Source: Macrophomina tecta (taxonomy: Eukaryota > Ascomycota > Dothideomycetes > Botryosphaeriales > Botryosphaeriaceae). Taken from it: a DNA stretch of 64,000 nucleotides. Below the pieces are notes generated by a model. The model saw only the letters and a program-made list of their open reading frames with translations. It was not told the origin of the DNA and did no database searches. Each line of letters begins with the position of its first letter. Within the stretch, counting starts at the first letter, position 1. The stretch is taken from NCBI GenBank assembly GCA_024180945.1, contig JAKSGN010000002.1:2852001-2916000 (forward strand). The letters are read 5' to 3'. The position numbers were made by a program, and so were the translations under genes. Positions 44,295 to 54,807 of this stretch are shown one piece after another.

Positions 44295-44968
44295 ATGCCT
44301 CTTATCCGGATCTACCATCCAGCAGAGCGGTCCTTCCGTGACCCCAAAGACCGTAAAGGGCTTGCCGACAAGGTTTGTCCCCTTCCGATCTCTCTCCGCT
44401 CCTCTCGCTTCGACGTATCTTTCCATCAGGAAGAGACTAAGGGTTTTCTCGCTTTAACAGATCACTGATATCTATACCGCCGCCGGCCTGCCGGCCTTCT
44501 ATGTCATCGTGCTATTCGTGCCGTTGCCGAGCGACTATGTCTTCGTTGGGGGCCGCAGCGACGAGCGCGGCAACGCTGATGCGAACGAGAAACCGCTGAT
44601 CCGGGTGTGCTTCGATCACATTGCGCGTGCGTTCCCTGACATTCAGACAGCGAAGGGTTTCTTCAACAAGGTTCGTTGTCCGTCCTTTCCGCGTACTTCT
44701 ACCGAATCGTTATTATCTACTGGTTATGATATTCAGTGGATGTATCCGTGCTGATTGAATCCAGGTTGACGATGCCCTGAAACCGTACGTCGCCGACAAG
44801 GGGTATGAATGGGAATACCATGTGACGGAAAGCAAGAGGGAGTACAGCAAGGTCAACGGCAAGTATTTGCCCCCGACCGGCTCGGATGCGGAGATACGGT
44901 GGGCGAAGGAAAACCGCACGAGCGGTTACGCAGGAATGGATGAGCCATCTCCCCTCCCGAAACTTTGA
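44295..44968 (+). CDS. Tautomerase-superfamily protein (cis-CaaD-like, Tautomerase_3 type)
   Basis: Exons 44295-44372, 44461-44670 and 44765-44968 give 163 residues in phase. The sequence begins MPLIRIYHPAE, so Pro2 becomes the N-terminal catalytic proline after Met removal, the hallmark of the superfamily. Further landmarks are DKITDIYTAAGLPAFYVIVLF, GGRSDER, PLIRVCFDHIARAFPD and a C-terminal WEYHVTESKREYSKVNG with charged residues typical of the long (about 150 residue) members. Relatives include cis-3-chloroacrylic acid dehalogenase and fungal tautomerases of unknown substrate. Cytosolic; no targeting signal. The actual substrate is not inferable. Confidence 0.85.
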
Positions 44969-45276
44969 GAGTGTATCATAGATTCGTCATTTAGCGGGCT
45001 ATGCAAAAACGCGAAATGAAAGTGAGCATTTCAATGCATGACTATCGACTTCCAACAGTAACGGAACAGTAATCCACGGTTTGAAGTGTTGGGAATCAGG
45101 GTGGCGAGTAACTAAAAGTATTTTGAACTCCATAAAGCTGTCCGATAACTCCTTGACCGCCCAATGCACAACTGCCTGGCAACCCATCTATTTGGAGACA
45201 CAGCAACGAATGATCAAACGACCGAGTACTTTTCCTGAATCCTTGCTGTTGATAACCAATTTTCACCAACAATTGC
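44969..45276. other. Convergent 3' region
   Basis: About 300 bases between two converging genes, no coding sequence seen. Confidence 0.5.
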
Positions 45277-47280
45277 TTACGCCTTGCCCTTCTCAATCTT
45301 TCTCCTCTTCGCCCTCAATTTCTCGGCTTGCTCATCCTTCTTCTTGTTGCTGTAGGTCATCTTCTCCAGCAGCTTTCTCTTGCTTCTCGACATCATCATC
45401 TTTTGCCTCTCCAATTCTTCCTCCTCCGCCTTATCTTTCTTAGCCTTGCGCTTTCTCGCGTCACCCTTCTTTCTCTGATCTGCGCCATTAGAAGCATAAG
45501 GCTTGCCCTTGGCCTCGGCTTCCAGCTCGCGCTGGTGCTGGATGCGTGCGGCTTCCGACTCGGACAGGTCTGAGTCAATTTCCTCCTCAGCATCCTCTTC
45601 CTCGTCTTCTTCTTCTTCCTCTGCTTCTTCGGACTCGTCCTCGTCGGAGCCTGCAACATCCATGCCCTCGCCGGCCTCGACCTCGTCCGACAGATCCAGA
45701 AGTGGGTTCTCCTTGATCTTCTTCGGCTCCTTTGCCACTTCTTCTTCGTCTTCGGATTCGGACTCTTCCTCTGCCTCCTCTGCCTCGCCTTCGCGCTCTT
45801 GTTCCTCCAAAGGCTTGGTGGGGTCGTACTCGCCCTTCTTCGGCTTGACCCAAGGGCTGAGATGAGGCGGAAGGGTTGCTCCAGGAGCATAGAGATCGGG
45901 CCGCAGAAGCTTGCCTTGGTTGACGCAATCCCACACCCACTGGGGTTGAATGTAAGTGCGACCGGGAACCCTAGTGCCAGGTCGTAATCTCTGCGCACCG
46001 TTGGCTTCACTGCCGTTGAGCTGGGAGTCGGGTACGGTGGGAACAGGGATGTTTGGACGATCGACGATCTGATGGGTGATGGCGGGATCGGCTTCGTTGG
46101 TGGTGTAGGCGCCATCGCCGAGGACGGGATCCCAGCCCACGCGCTTGCAGCCAAAAGCCTTCAGGATAAACTCCAAAGGCTCTCTCGGCGTCTCACGGGA
46201 CAGATAGAAAGTGAATTTGTCGAACAGAGCAGCAGCCTCGCTGCTACTTGCCTGCGGCTGGGGAAGCTCATCCGCGTCTTCGCCAGTGGTCTCAAACTTG
46301 TCAATGGCATCGCTGGGCTTGCCCTCCTCAGCGTCTTCATCAGCATCCTTCATCTCGCTGTCTGGCTCGGCAAGCTTTGCGACCTTATCAGCAGCCGCCT
46401 GAGCCGCCTCTGAGGCCTTAGCGTCACCGTTGGTTGCCGGGGCGGCCTCGATGGCAGGCTGTTCACCAATGCCCTTGCCTTGCAGAGTGAAAGCGCCGAG
46501 CTCGCCACCCTGATCATCGCTTTCCTTGTTGAACTTGGGCGGATAAATGAGCCCAATGGAGTTATAGAGGCGGAAATTAACGAAGCCAAGCAGTGTGGTG
46601 TAAAACTCGACGAAGGTGCCCATAATGCGGAAATCAACATCGTTGGTGACGCGCTGCACAAACTTGTAAGGAACCAGCCAGAGAATATCCTGGCCTTGGA
46701 TTGTGGCTTGATAGTAGATGCCTTTGATCGAAAGGAACGACTTCCGCAGCGAGTGCGAAGTGATCAGGTAGTGTTCAAACTCGAGGGTAAGGCGCTTGCA
46801 GAGAGCAATGGTCTTGGCGGGCACGGCGGAAGTGGAAGGCAGATTGGCGAAGAGAAACAGCATAGACAAGCAGTCATCAAGGTCGCGCAGGGCATCGACA
46901 AAAGTGGGATAGCGCTCCTTGATGATGTGGTCCAGGGCCATGCGTGGGGTCAGGTTCTTCTCCAAGCGCTGAGCATCGCCGACCTCGCCGCGGCCGAGGG
47001 CGCGGCTGATCTTCTTGGCCAGAGCCTTGTGCTCGCGGAACTTGTTAAGCAGCGGCTCATGGAGCAGGTATTGGATGTCCTTGGTGTAGTAGAAGGTGGT
47101 GGAATGCGAGGCGCTCTTGTTCGCCTTCTTCTTGTTGCGAGGCTCGCGGGGGTAGATGCCCTTGAAGATGCACAGGCGGCGGAAATCGGGAAGCGAGATC
47201 TGCAGCTTGCGGACGGCCTGGGTGCGGGTGATGTAGTTCTTGGCGGCGCCGGACTGGCCCTTCTCCTTGCGTTTGGCCAT
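45277..47280 (-). CDS. NOP7: Pescadillo homologue, 60S ribosome biogenesis (PeBoW complex)
   Basis: A single exon of 667 residues, start [16 protein letters not shown]. The N-terminal pescadillo domain is clear: [72 protein letters not shown] and [24 protein letters not shown] domain lies at about 350-450 ([33 protein letters not shown]). The C-terminus is a long acidic region followed by a Lys/Arg-rich tail. The protein works in the nucleolus with Erb1 and Ytm1 in pre-rRNA processing. It is complete. A 75-codon ORF ends 15 bases upstream of its ATG. Confidence 0.95.
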   Translation of the reverse strand: MAKRKEKGQSGAAKNYITRTQAVRKLQISLPDFRRLCIFKGIYPREPRNKKKANKSASHSTTFYYTKDIQYLLHEPLLNKFREHKALAKKISRALGRGEVGDAQRLEKNLTPRMALDHIIKERYPTFVDALRDLDDCLSMLFLFANLPSTSAVPAKTIALCKRLTLEFEHYLITSHSLRKSFLSIKGIYYQATIQGQDILWLVPYKFVQRVTNDVDFRIMGTFVEFYTTLLGFVNFRLYNSIGLIYPPKFNKESDDQGGELGAFTLQGKGIGEQPAIEAAPATNGDAKASEAAQAAADKVAKLAEPDSEMKDADEDAEEGKPSDAIDKFETTGEDADELPQPQASSSEAAALFDKFTFYLSRETPREPLEFILKAFGCKRVGWDPVLGDGAYTTNEADPAITHQIVDRPNIPVPTVPDSQLNGSEANGAQRLRPGTRVPGRTYIQPQWVWDCVNQGKLLRPDLYAPGATLPPHLSPWVKPKKGEYDPTKPLEEQEREGEAEEAEEESESEDEEEVAKEPKKIKENPLLDLSDEVEAGEGMDVAGSDEDESEEAEEEEEDEEEDAEEEIDSDLSESEAARIQHQRELEAEAKGKPYASNGADQRKKGDARKRKAKKDKAEEEELERQKMMMSRSKRKLLEKMTYSNKKKDEQAEKLRAKRRKIEKGKA

Positions 47281-47295
47281 GGCGGCGGTGGTGTG

Positions 47296-47523
47296 CTACC
47301 TCGGGCGGTCTGTGAGAAGCAGGTTGCGCATCAGCAGGTGCAAAATCAGACACTCGAGAGCGACGGCGATGGTGAGCAGTCTGTAGAATAGGCGGGCGTC
47401 TTGGGCGAGAAGTAGAAGACAGCATTGGTATGTAATATCGATTTCGAGGAAGGCGACGCAAACGTGCGAGTAGTGGCGCTCGAGGTGCTCGACGGCGTGC
47501 AAAAGGAAGCGCAGCGCGTCCAT
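47296..47523 (-). CDS. Small 75-residue hydrophobic ORF in the pescadillo leader
   Basis: MDALRFLLHAVEHLERHY opens the frame and TAG closes it 15 bases before the NOP7 ATG, on the same strand. The product is Leu-rich, with a likely helix (YRLLTIAVALECLILHLLMR) and a cluster of His. Third codon positions are mostly C or G, as in true genes here. It could be a large regulatory uORF, a separate small protein or a chance frame. No family recognised. Confidence 0.4.
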   Translation of the reverse strand: MDALRFLLHAVEHLERHYSHVCVAFLEIDITYQCCLLLLAQDARLFYRLLTIAVALECLILHLLMRNLLLTDRPR

Positions 47524-47900
47524 GGCAGCGGCAGCAAAGCGCGAGCAAAGGATGGCAGCAATGGATATCACATGGCGAAGAGGCAGAGGTGAGGACTTAC
47601 AGGAACGAGCAGGGCGGGGTGGGCTGGCAGAGGAAGGAGCAGGTTGTGGTGTTGGTGTCTGGGCTGCGCGCGACAGACAAACCGCTCGCTGCAGGTTCCG
47701 CTCCGCAACTTTTTCTGCCACCGCCCGCGCACCCCTGCAGCCTGTCCCTTGGCGCATCCCGGCCGCGGCCCTGGCCCCGGCCCCGGCGTTCCTCGTACTT
47801 CTCGCGTCGGCGCCGAAAACACCACGGGGAGCTCCAGCCCAGTCGCTCGCGCGCGTCATCACCCATTCACTCTCTCCTCCGCGCCTCACCCCGCCATGAT
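47524..47900. promoter_or_regulatory. Divergent promoter region, NOP7 / PIG-U
   Basis: GC-rich interval between the NOP7 leader and PIG-U. A minimal uORF (ATG-ATA-TGA at 47896-47904) overlaps the PIG-U start at 47901. Confidence 0.5.
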
Positions 47901-49411
47901 ATGACGCTCGCCTCCCAGCCCAAGCCCCCAATGGCTCTCGACAAGCAAAAGGCACTCCTCTTCGGCGCCGCCGCAGCTCTGCGCCTGTTCCTTTTCGTCG
48001 CCTTCCCCTCGCTTCCCAATCTGCTTACCGACCGCGTCGAGATCTCTACTCCCGTTACCAGCTTCAAGCGGCGTATGTCCAGTGCGGGCCCTGTCATGTG
48101 CGCTCCGCTAACACGCCGCAGTGCAGGAGGGTCTCTTTCTCTACACTCATAATGTCTCGCCTTACGATGGCGGCGTCTTCCACCAGGTCCGCGTGCATTC
48201 AGCCTGCCCTCCGTCCTCCGTCCTCCGCTGACACCCGGCCAGGCGCCGTTGTTGCTCCCGCTCTTCTCACTGCTGCCCGATATTTACTCCTTCCCCCTCG
48301 CCACCAACGTGATCTACATTGCGGTCGACTTGCTGAGCGCCAATGCTCTGATGCAAATCGCTGAGACGGGCGAGAACGTGTCGACGCGCCTGTTCACGTC
48401 GCCGAGGAGAGACATACATTGGAGTGGCCTTGCCATTGCTGCCGGGTTAGTACTTTTTATGTCGCGAGTTCCTTTTTTGCTAACTCCGAGCAGCTACCTC
48501 TTCAATCCCTTCATCATAGCCACCATGCTCGGCCGCCCCACATCCGCCATCACGTCGCTGCTCCTCTTGACGGCCATTGCGAGCGCTGCGCGTGGCCGTC
48601 CATTTACTTTCGTGCTCGCCATATCGCTCGCCGCCTACGTCTCGCTCTATCCGCTCCTCCTATTCCCGCCGCTGCTCCTGCTGTGCTACGACGCCGAAAC
48701 CCGCCGCGCCAAGCCGAACAACGCACCCAATCCGTTGACATTTGCCATCTTCCATACTGCGGATCTTGTCTTCACAATTGGGTCTTTGCTGTTTCTGTCG
48801 CGTGTGCTCATGGGAAGCTGGGAGTTTATTCCCTCAACGTATGGAGTTCATTTGTTGCTCCCAGATCTGACGCCAAACGTGGGCTTGTGGTGGTACTTTT
48901 TCATCGAAATGTTCGACTCGTTCAGGGAGTTTTTCCTCGGTGTCTTCTGGCTGCACATGTCTGCCTATGTTGGTGGACTAACTTTCAGGATTCGCAAGCA
49001 GCCTCTGTTCGTGGTCGTTGCACTTCTCGGCATTTTTGCTGTCTTCATGCCTTACCCTAGCATTGCGGAGACGGGCCTGTTCCTAAGCCTGATCCCCCTG
49101 TATATCCATATATTTCCACGTAAGTTGTTCAATCTCACCTGCAACTGGGTGGCGCTAATACGCTCTCTCTAGTCACGAGGTACTTCTTCCTCGCATGCGC
49201 AACCCTGCTTTATGCCAGCTTCCTTGGCCCTGCTTTCTACCACCTTTGGATCTATGCTGGCTCAGGCAACGCCAACTTCTTCTACGCGATCACCTTGGTA
49301 TGGAGCTTGGGCCTGACATTGGTAGTGGCAGACATTATCTTCGCAGTCTTGCGGGATGAGTGGGAAGCAGAGAGACCCGAGATGAAGGGCAAGGAGGTCC
49401 GGCAGATATAG
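47901..49411 (+). CDS. GAB1: PIG-U / Cdc91-type GPI transamidase subunit
   Basis: Exons 47901-48072, 48122-48186, 48243-48445, 48494-49119 and 49173-49411 give 434 residues in phase. The start MTLASQPKPP is used; an in-frame ATG at 47931 (MALDKQKALL) may be the real one. Landmarks are STPVTSFKRLQEGLFLYTHN, VSPYDGGVFHQAPLLLPL, LFNPFIIATMLGRPTSAI, LSLYPLLLFPPLLLL-like helices, and FFIEMFDSFREFFLGVFWLH near residue 300. About nine membrane helices are present. In the ER membrane this subunit helps recognise the GPI lipid during anchor attachment. Essential in yeast. Confidence 0.93.
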
Positions 49412-49918
49412 AAGACATGTTTAGACAGGCCGCAAATGTAAGCTTTTGCATGTGACAACCATGCGGTATTACATGTTTTTTTTTTTTTTTTTTTTTTTTG
49501 GCATTGAAGCCTCCGCGCAAGTGACTGCCGCGTTTGGCCAATAAAGACTGCTGGGTCAGCAAACTTGGGTGACTTCAGGGTCCAGGTCAAGCCTAACTTG
49601 CTTGGTCTCCGCGCTGCTCTCTCAACCTTGAACACATCACGACAGCAACCACGACCACCGCTCCCTGCTCTCTAACCGCCAACCGAGTCTTCATTCCAAC
49701 CCTTGGTGAGTTGATTCGACTTATCTGCCCGCGACCGTCTTTCTCTCATCTGAGCCTGACTGCTTCATTACTCAACTTCGGCTCACCTCGCACTGGCTCT
49801 GGCACTTTAAGCCCTTCCTCGTGAAATCCTTGCTGACTCTGCTGCTGTAGGAGTGCGTGTACTCGTGCGTCGTGTCACAGCTGCTCTCTACGTCTACTGG
49901 TGAAACAAAAGATTCGAC
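49412..49918. other. Intergenic with T tract and a probable 5' UTR intron
   Basis: A T run of about 23 lies at 49477-49499. Sequence 49706-49850 begins GTGAGT and ends GCTGTAG, so it may be an intron in the leader of the next gene. Confidence 0.45.
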
Positions 49919-50596
49919 ATGGGTGCTCCGAAAAACAACAATCTCACTCAGCGTGACCTAGAGCTCGCTGGAATGGTGTGGAAGTGCTTCAAGACTGAGC
50001 CGCAGGTAAGCCCTTCCGAGATTCGTCCCCCCCAGTTTTCACGCTTCCAGCGACGTAATTAGGACTATTGCTTCAACTACCCAAGATTCTCTCACTTTCA
50101 TTCGAGCCTGAACGACTCGGCTGACGCTGAGCTCCGTCTTTAGGTTGACTTCCAGAAGCTCGCTCAGCTTGCCGGCTTCAAGAACCCCGCCACCGCGAGC
50201 GCTTGCTGGGGACCGGTCAAGAAGAAATTGATGGGTCATATCGGCAGCGCGAAGGGTGGCGCCGCGTCCGCCCCTTCCACCCCATCCTCTGCCCGCGGCA
50301 AGCGCAAGGCCTCTTCGGCCAAGTCTCACGCTTATGACGCTGGCGATGACGACGAGTTCCCTTCCACTCCCACTCCCGCCAGCAAGAGGGCGAAGGCCAT
50401 GTCCTCTGTCCGCGGCAAGACGAGCCCTCTGGTGTATCTTAAGGCTGGAAATGATGACAACATTGATGGTGTTGATGGACTCAAGGTGAAGAAGGAGACT
50501 AAGGACGAGGATCTAGATGGCAACGATGGTCAGGTGGAGCAGCTAGCGGAGGTGGCGTTTTTCGACTCGTTCGACCCCGACGAGCCGTACGCGTGA
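49919..50596 (+). CDS. Small nuclear-type protein with an N-terminal Myb-like segment
   Basis: Exons 49919-50005 and 50144-50596 give 179 residues in phase. The first 58 residues (NLTQRDLELAGMVWKCFK, then VDFQKLAQLAGFKNPATASA and CWGPVKKKL) form the short helix-rich Myb-like segment common in small ascomycete proteins. The middle has Ser/Lys-rich GKRKASSAKSHAYDAGDDDE and a possible nuclear signal (SKRAKAM). The end is acidic (FFDSFDPDEPYA). Function unknown; DNA or chromatin binding is a guess. A leader intron at 49706-49850 is likely. Confidence 0.8.
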
Positions 50597-51174
50597 GCTT
50601 GTCTTTCTTGCAGACGGGCTTTGACGATCTGACACTTTGGGATTGGTGCTTGCGTGGTGCGAGCATTGAATTGTGGCCGGTACAGCACGGTTTCGGGCTG
50701 CTTTCTTCATAGTCTGTGGTTTTGCTTCTTGCATGGGGTGCTGGTCAGTTGGTAGAACCTGGACGTTATACAGGAGGACGACGGCTCGTGCTCTACTAGA
50801 AGCATGAGGAGTGGGTTCATTTGCAGCCTCTAGGGTAGCAGCACCCAGATAAGTGCTTGCGCAAAATGGATACGGATGTCATTCAGTGCGAGTTCTTCTG
50901 ATACGCATGTATCAGCCACAAAGCTTTATACTTTCCCCATTTCCGGTGTTCCATTTGCCAATTCGCTGTCCACCAGAAGCTCAGAGTACGGTCAGAGCAC
51001 ATCTGAAGGCATGTTAGCAATAAAAGCATTTGCCTAGAGGGGCACGCAATCTTTGGATATCGACGCTGTTTTCCATTTGTTAGGAAGAGTGGCACTCAGA
51101 ACGAACGGTTAGCAGAAGCGAACTGAACTATTTACTGGCCATGTATCCTGTTCTGAATCGAACCGAGACGTACC
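50597..51174. other. Intergenic, no gene recognised
   Basis: No supported ORF on either strand. Confidence 0.4.
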
Positions 51175-51465
51175 ATGCCTCTGCAATCCCGAAAGAAGCC
51201 CACCAAAAAGGGAGCCACCGGCGGCGTCCGTGCCTTACCATCTAACGATGCCTCACAACTACCGGAACCGCCCTCCCCTCAACACCGAGCCAACGCCCGC
51301 GTCACAAACTCGAGACATCCTCACAACCTCAGCACCCCCTACTTTTCCAAGGCCGCCGCCACCCTTATCTCCGCCCAGCCCAAACCCCCACCACCACCAT
51401 CACTTCTATCAGCCCGCATAATGTCCCCGCCGTCGACGTACGGGCCACTGACCTGGTCGCGGTGA
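51175..51465 (+). CDS. Possible small basic/Pro-rich ORF
   Basis: A 96-codon frame from ATG (MPLQSRKKPTKKGATGG) with basic start and Pro/Ser-rich body. Low complexity, no domain. It overlaps the 3' end of the antisense candidate at 51409-51861; at most one is likely real. Confidence 0.2.
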   Translation: MPLQSRKKPTKKGATGGVRALPSNDASQLPEPPSPQHRANARVTNSRHPHNLSTPYFSKAAATLISAQPKPPPPPSLLSARIMSPPSTYGPLTWSR

Positions 51466-51861
51466 AAGTCCAGAAGTAACCGTTGCTCCGGGCACTGTTG
51501 CCAAATTCATGGGTCTTTCTCCCGCGCCACCGCGGGTTCGTCCGCGTCGCGCCTGCTGAATGGTAGAGAGAACATGGTACTCTTGGGGGTTGTCATTGTC
51601 GTGGCCGTCGTGGTCGTCACCGAGGGTGGGCGGCAGGTCCTTCGCGATAATGGAGCCTGGACTTGTTGGCTATTACATGTCATTGGGAACGGGGGTAGTG
51701 GTTTGGATGAGGGCGTGCGGCTGAGGGCAGCGGACTGCTGGAGTACGGAGAAGGTGGTTTTTTGCGGGCGGTAGGTGGAGATGGGGCCGTGGAAGAGGGG
51801 CAGCGGGGTTGATGGCGGCGGCGAGGAAACCGAGGGCAAGTAAGAGGGTGGTGGATTTCAT
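51409..51861 (-). CDS. Candidate small secreted basic protein, two exons
   Basis: MKSTTLLLALGFLAAAINP is a clear signal peptide. The first frame meets TAA TAG near 51674, but a GTACTC donor near 51745 and a TCCAG acceptor near 51661 would bypass them in phase. The second exon then reads SIIAKDLPPTLGDDHDGHDN and continues to TGA at 51409. The mature part is rich in Asp/His, then Arg. No family recognised. The intron has a weak branch region, so the model is tentative; without it the product is 62 residues. Confidence 0.35.
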
Positions 51862-52432
51862 GGTGGTTGTTCTTGGGCTTTGGCTTTACTGAATGGTTGA
51901 GTGGGGCTGCGGAGTCTGGTCTCTGGGGATCGCTTGGTAGCGATGGCTTGCGGACTAGGTGTCATTTTTATGTGTTGTAAGCATTACTTTGGGCGGGCCT
52001 GGCACGGGCGGTGGATGGTATTTTGCCAACACTCTCCAAACGGACCTGGTAGTCTGAGTTCATCCTTTTTTTTTTTCGCTATGAGGACGTATCTGGGCCA
52101 TGGAAATCCCGTGATTGCACTCTTGTCCGATGACAAGCTTCAAGAAATCGCTGGACACTCGCTTTCAAACACACGTCGCTTCTGTTCGCACTTTGCTCGT
52201 GAACGTGAACAAAACGACTCTATATTCCCTATTCTGGTCTTCTGTCTATTCAAATAAAAATCGGTTTATTCAGTGAAAGTGAATATATATACACAAGAAG
52301 TAAACTGAAGGTGAGAAGAAAGGAAAGAAAATGGAAACAGTGAACAATCAGTCTCAATAGTAAAATCAAACTAGATGAACCATAACTCAAATCGGTGTCT
52401 CTCAGCCTTTAGTACCTTTCTTGGCAGTCACT
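51862..52432. other. Intergenic, no gene recognised
   Basis: Promoter of the candidate at 51861 and AT-rich sequence; no supported ORF. Confidence 0.4.
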
Positions 52433-52967
52433 CTAGGAACAGGAGTCCCAGTTCTGCACTGGGATACCATAGCAGCTATCGCAAGGGTAATGGTGTCTCC
52501 CGAAATTGCACCTCCCAGTTCGGTCGGGAATGGTGTAGCACTAATAAACAGTAAGCATGGGCAATGAATCGAACAAAACTTGACTTACACCTAGGGTCAT
52601 GTCGCAACGCTCGTTCCTGCCATTCTGTCCTAGCGGGCTGTTGCTACCTCCACCGCCTGGAGGGGGCGGAGGGAGAGGAGGACGGGGAATGACAGCATCA
52701 CCACCAGGTGGCCTATTACCTCCCTGTCGCGGCTGCCGGTCTATTGCTACTTCCTTGTACTCCACCGTTGGAGGCTCCTGGTTTCACCGCTGTGACGGTT
52801 ACAGCTCGAGCTTGGGGTTCCGGAATAACAACTGAAGGGTTGACGGAAGGCGTAGATGTCGATACCGGCACAACCTCAGAAGGGCACCCAGGGCCTTTGC
52901 ACTCTGCAGTGACGAAAGGCGTGAAGGCCGCTAGCGCCGCGAAGAGAGCAATTTCAAGGCGGACCAT
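52433..52967 (-). CDS. Candidate small secreted Pro-rich protein with Cys-rich C-terminus
   Basis: Model: exons 52967-52761, 52723-52589 and 52540-52433 give 149 residues in phase. A signal peptide (MVRLEIALFAALAAFTPFVTA) is followed by ECKGPGCP, a Val/Thr/Pro stretch, PRPPLPPPPPGGGG and a C-terminal segment with CDMTLG, CYTIPDRTGRC, YPCDSCYG and WDSCS. The second intron is strong (CTAGGT before GTAAGT, acceptor TTATTAG). The first intron would be only 37 bases (GTACAAGG to GCGACAG); without it the frame ends after 83 residues at 52716. Eight cysteines and a signal peptide suggest an extracellular, disulfide-bonded protein. No family recognised. Confidence 0.5.
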
Positions 52968-53809
52968 CGCTGTAAATACGTTAGAAGGTACGATCCAAAA
53001 TTCTGGAGTAACCCACTGATCGTTCAATGTTCTAGCAGTCTCCCAAACGCGAGAAGAGGACTCTCAGAGGTTATGTTGGCAGATTAAGGGTAAATGGCAG
53101 GGTATATATAAGCTCTCTGGCACAAGTCAAGTTCGTCGCTTCACAAATCCTTTACATTCTCAAGTCAGACAAAAAAAAAAAAAATAAAGATGCATGAGGC
53201 TTGGAATCAACGGCGGATCAATGCCGACACGAGGTCTGAGTGAGTATGGTTTGTCTCTGGAATGGGGTTTCCAGTCCATGTAACGTCACTGAAGTCACAA
53301 GGATCGGATGATTAACGATGCGCAGACCTTCTAGAACGCCCACTTGGGCTGAATTATGACAGTGCTGCAGTATGGACACGAGTTCGAAGGGAAGTGGCTT
53401 GAGTCTGAAATGGCATTAAACCTCGGCTGTTTGAAAAGTGGCAAGAAGCCGCTATAGGATGATTTTTCTCCTATAAACTAAACAAACTAAAGCTATTGCG
53501 ATATAGTTAGTGGCGTGACTATTTTGTGTAGTGTCTTGGCATCTCAACACCAAGAAAAACACTGCAAACTAGTCCGGTTCAACGCATGAATGAATTGATA
53601 AACTCAAACGCGGCTGAAATAGCTGCACAGCTGGAAACCGATTATCGAGACACTTCGATCGATATTGTTTTTCTTACTCCAGGATGAGTCAACTCAATTT
53701 TCCACTCTTTTCGAGAAGATTTCTACCGCCACTTCTTTTTTTTTTTTTTTTTCTTCTTCACGAAGCTGCAGTATTCATCTCTCATTCGACTCTCCAAAGA
53801 GGAGGGAAA
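52968..53809. other. Intergenic with A and T tracts
   Basis: An A run lies near 53169-53182 and a T run of about 17 near 53735-53751. No supported gene. Confidence 0.4.
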
Positions 53810-54280
53810 ATGCAACTCTTGCCACTCATTTCAGGTGCCTTTCTGTTGGCCACCACTGCCCTTGCGCACAGGAGAAATTTTCGCACTAGATTCTAAAATT
53901 GTGCAATCGTGCCTGGTACGTAAATCACAATGCTCTCCCAGTATCCGAGCTCATTTTATTTTACAGATATTTGTACCAATATGTGCTGAGGCGTCCATTG
54001 TCGGGATGGCAAGTACCCTCCCCTACCGCTATGCACCAGCTACCACGAAGTTGGTCCGTCGGACAAGTGCTGACTGCTGGATAGCTCCTCGCAGCCGCTG
54101 CATCTCCAGAGCAGACTTCTGCACGGGCCAAAGCTACGATGAGATTCCGTTTGCCAGCTCGGCGCAGGCGGATGAGCTCTTTCAGATCAATCGTTGCGTT
54201 CCATGCCAGCAGCGTAACAGTAAATTCCAGCATCATCGCCATAGAGCCATAGTTCCGAAGACCGGGGCTTGGCAATGAGG
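53810..54280 (+). pseudogene. Decayed second NucA/NucB-domain nuclease
   Basis: Starts MQLLPLISGAFLLATTALAH, a signal peptide. The next family landmark is split by a recognisable intron (GTACGTAAATC to TTTTACAG, 53920-53967) and reads NCAIVPD then ICTNMC, the same Cys pattern as CDQMPEVCTNMC in the intact gene at 42698. Lesions are a TAA just before NC, a TGA where a Trp is expected in NMC-stop-GVHC, and a frameshift near 54070. After that RRTSADC, then YDEIPFASSAQADE and INRCVP match the signature. The frame ends at about 54280. Retained splice sites with broken coding sequence argue for recent decay. Confidence 0.6.
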
Positions 54281-54489
54281 GTTCCAAAACCCGGACGTCG
54301 GGGATCAAGCGCTGCTCGAACCTGGCCCCTAATCCGTGCATTCCTGAAGGCAATTTGCTTCTCTGGCGCAAGTTCTGAGCAGGCGCTCCAAGGCGTGGCT
54401 GGCTGCCCAAGAGGCAAGCTACTTCTAAAGCAGAGCTAGACAACTTCCGCCTAAAGAGTAACAAGTTCGTCGTCTCTGCTCCTGCAGAA

Positions 54490-54807
54490 ATGAGGCCAGG
54501 AGACAAGGTTTTCCACTTCATTATCAACTTTAATACGCAAGCGGAGATGCAAGCCCTTGGCTGCGGAGAAGACGACTACGCTGATTTTGAAGCGCTGTAT
54601 GGTGCTGTTGAGCTCCAGGAAGATGAAGTGGATCATGAATTGACTGAGGCGAAGTTCGCCAATGAGATTAATAAGGCAAACGCGGGCTCCGTGTATGCGT
54701 CTTTCGGCCGGACGGGCGGAGCTGTGATATTTGGTCGGTTGCTCAGCTCGCAAGGCGGCGAGCGCACTACACATGTTCGTTTGCTTCCTGCATTCTTCTT
54801 CAAATAG
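54490..54807 (+). CDS. Unrecognised ORF downstream of the nuclease pseudogene
   Basis: From MRPGDKVFHFIINFNTQ the frame is open for 105 codons, and it stays open upstream without ATG to about 54382. Sequence includes LGCGEDDYADFEALYG and SVYASFGRTGGAVIFG, which look like true protein rather than a chance frame. No start context or splice partner was identified. It may be the tail of a gene whose 5' part has decayed. Confidence 0.3.
   Translation: MRPGDKVFHFIINFNTQAEMQALGCGEDDYADFEALYGAVELQEDEVDHELTEAKFANEINKANAGSVYASFGRTGGAVIFGRLLSSQGGERTTHVRLLPAFFFK

Noticed and set aside
47597..47955. ORFs in several frames in the NOP7/PIG-U promoter.
   Set aside because: GC-rich promoter sequence gives long chance frames; only the 75-codon leader ORF showed gene-like codon use.
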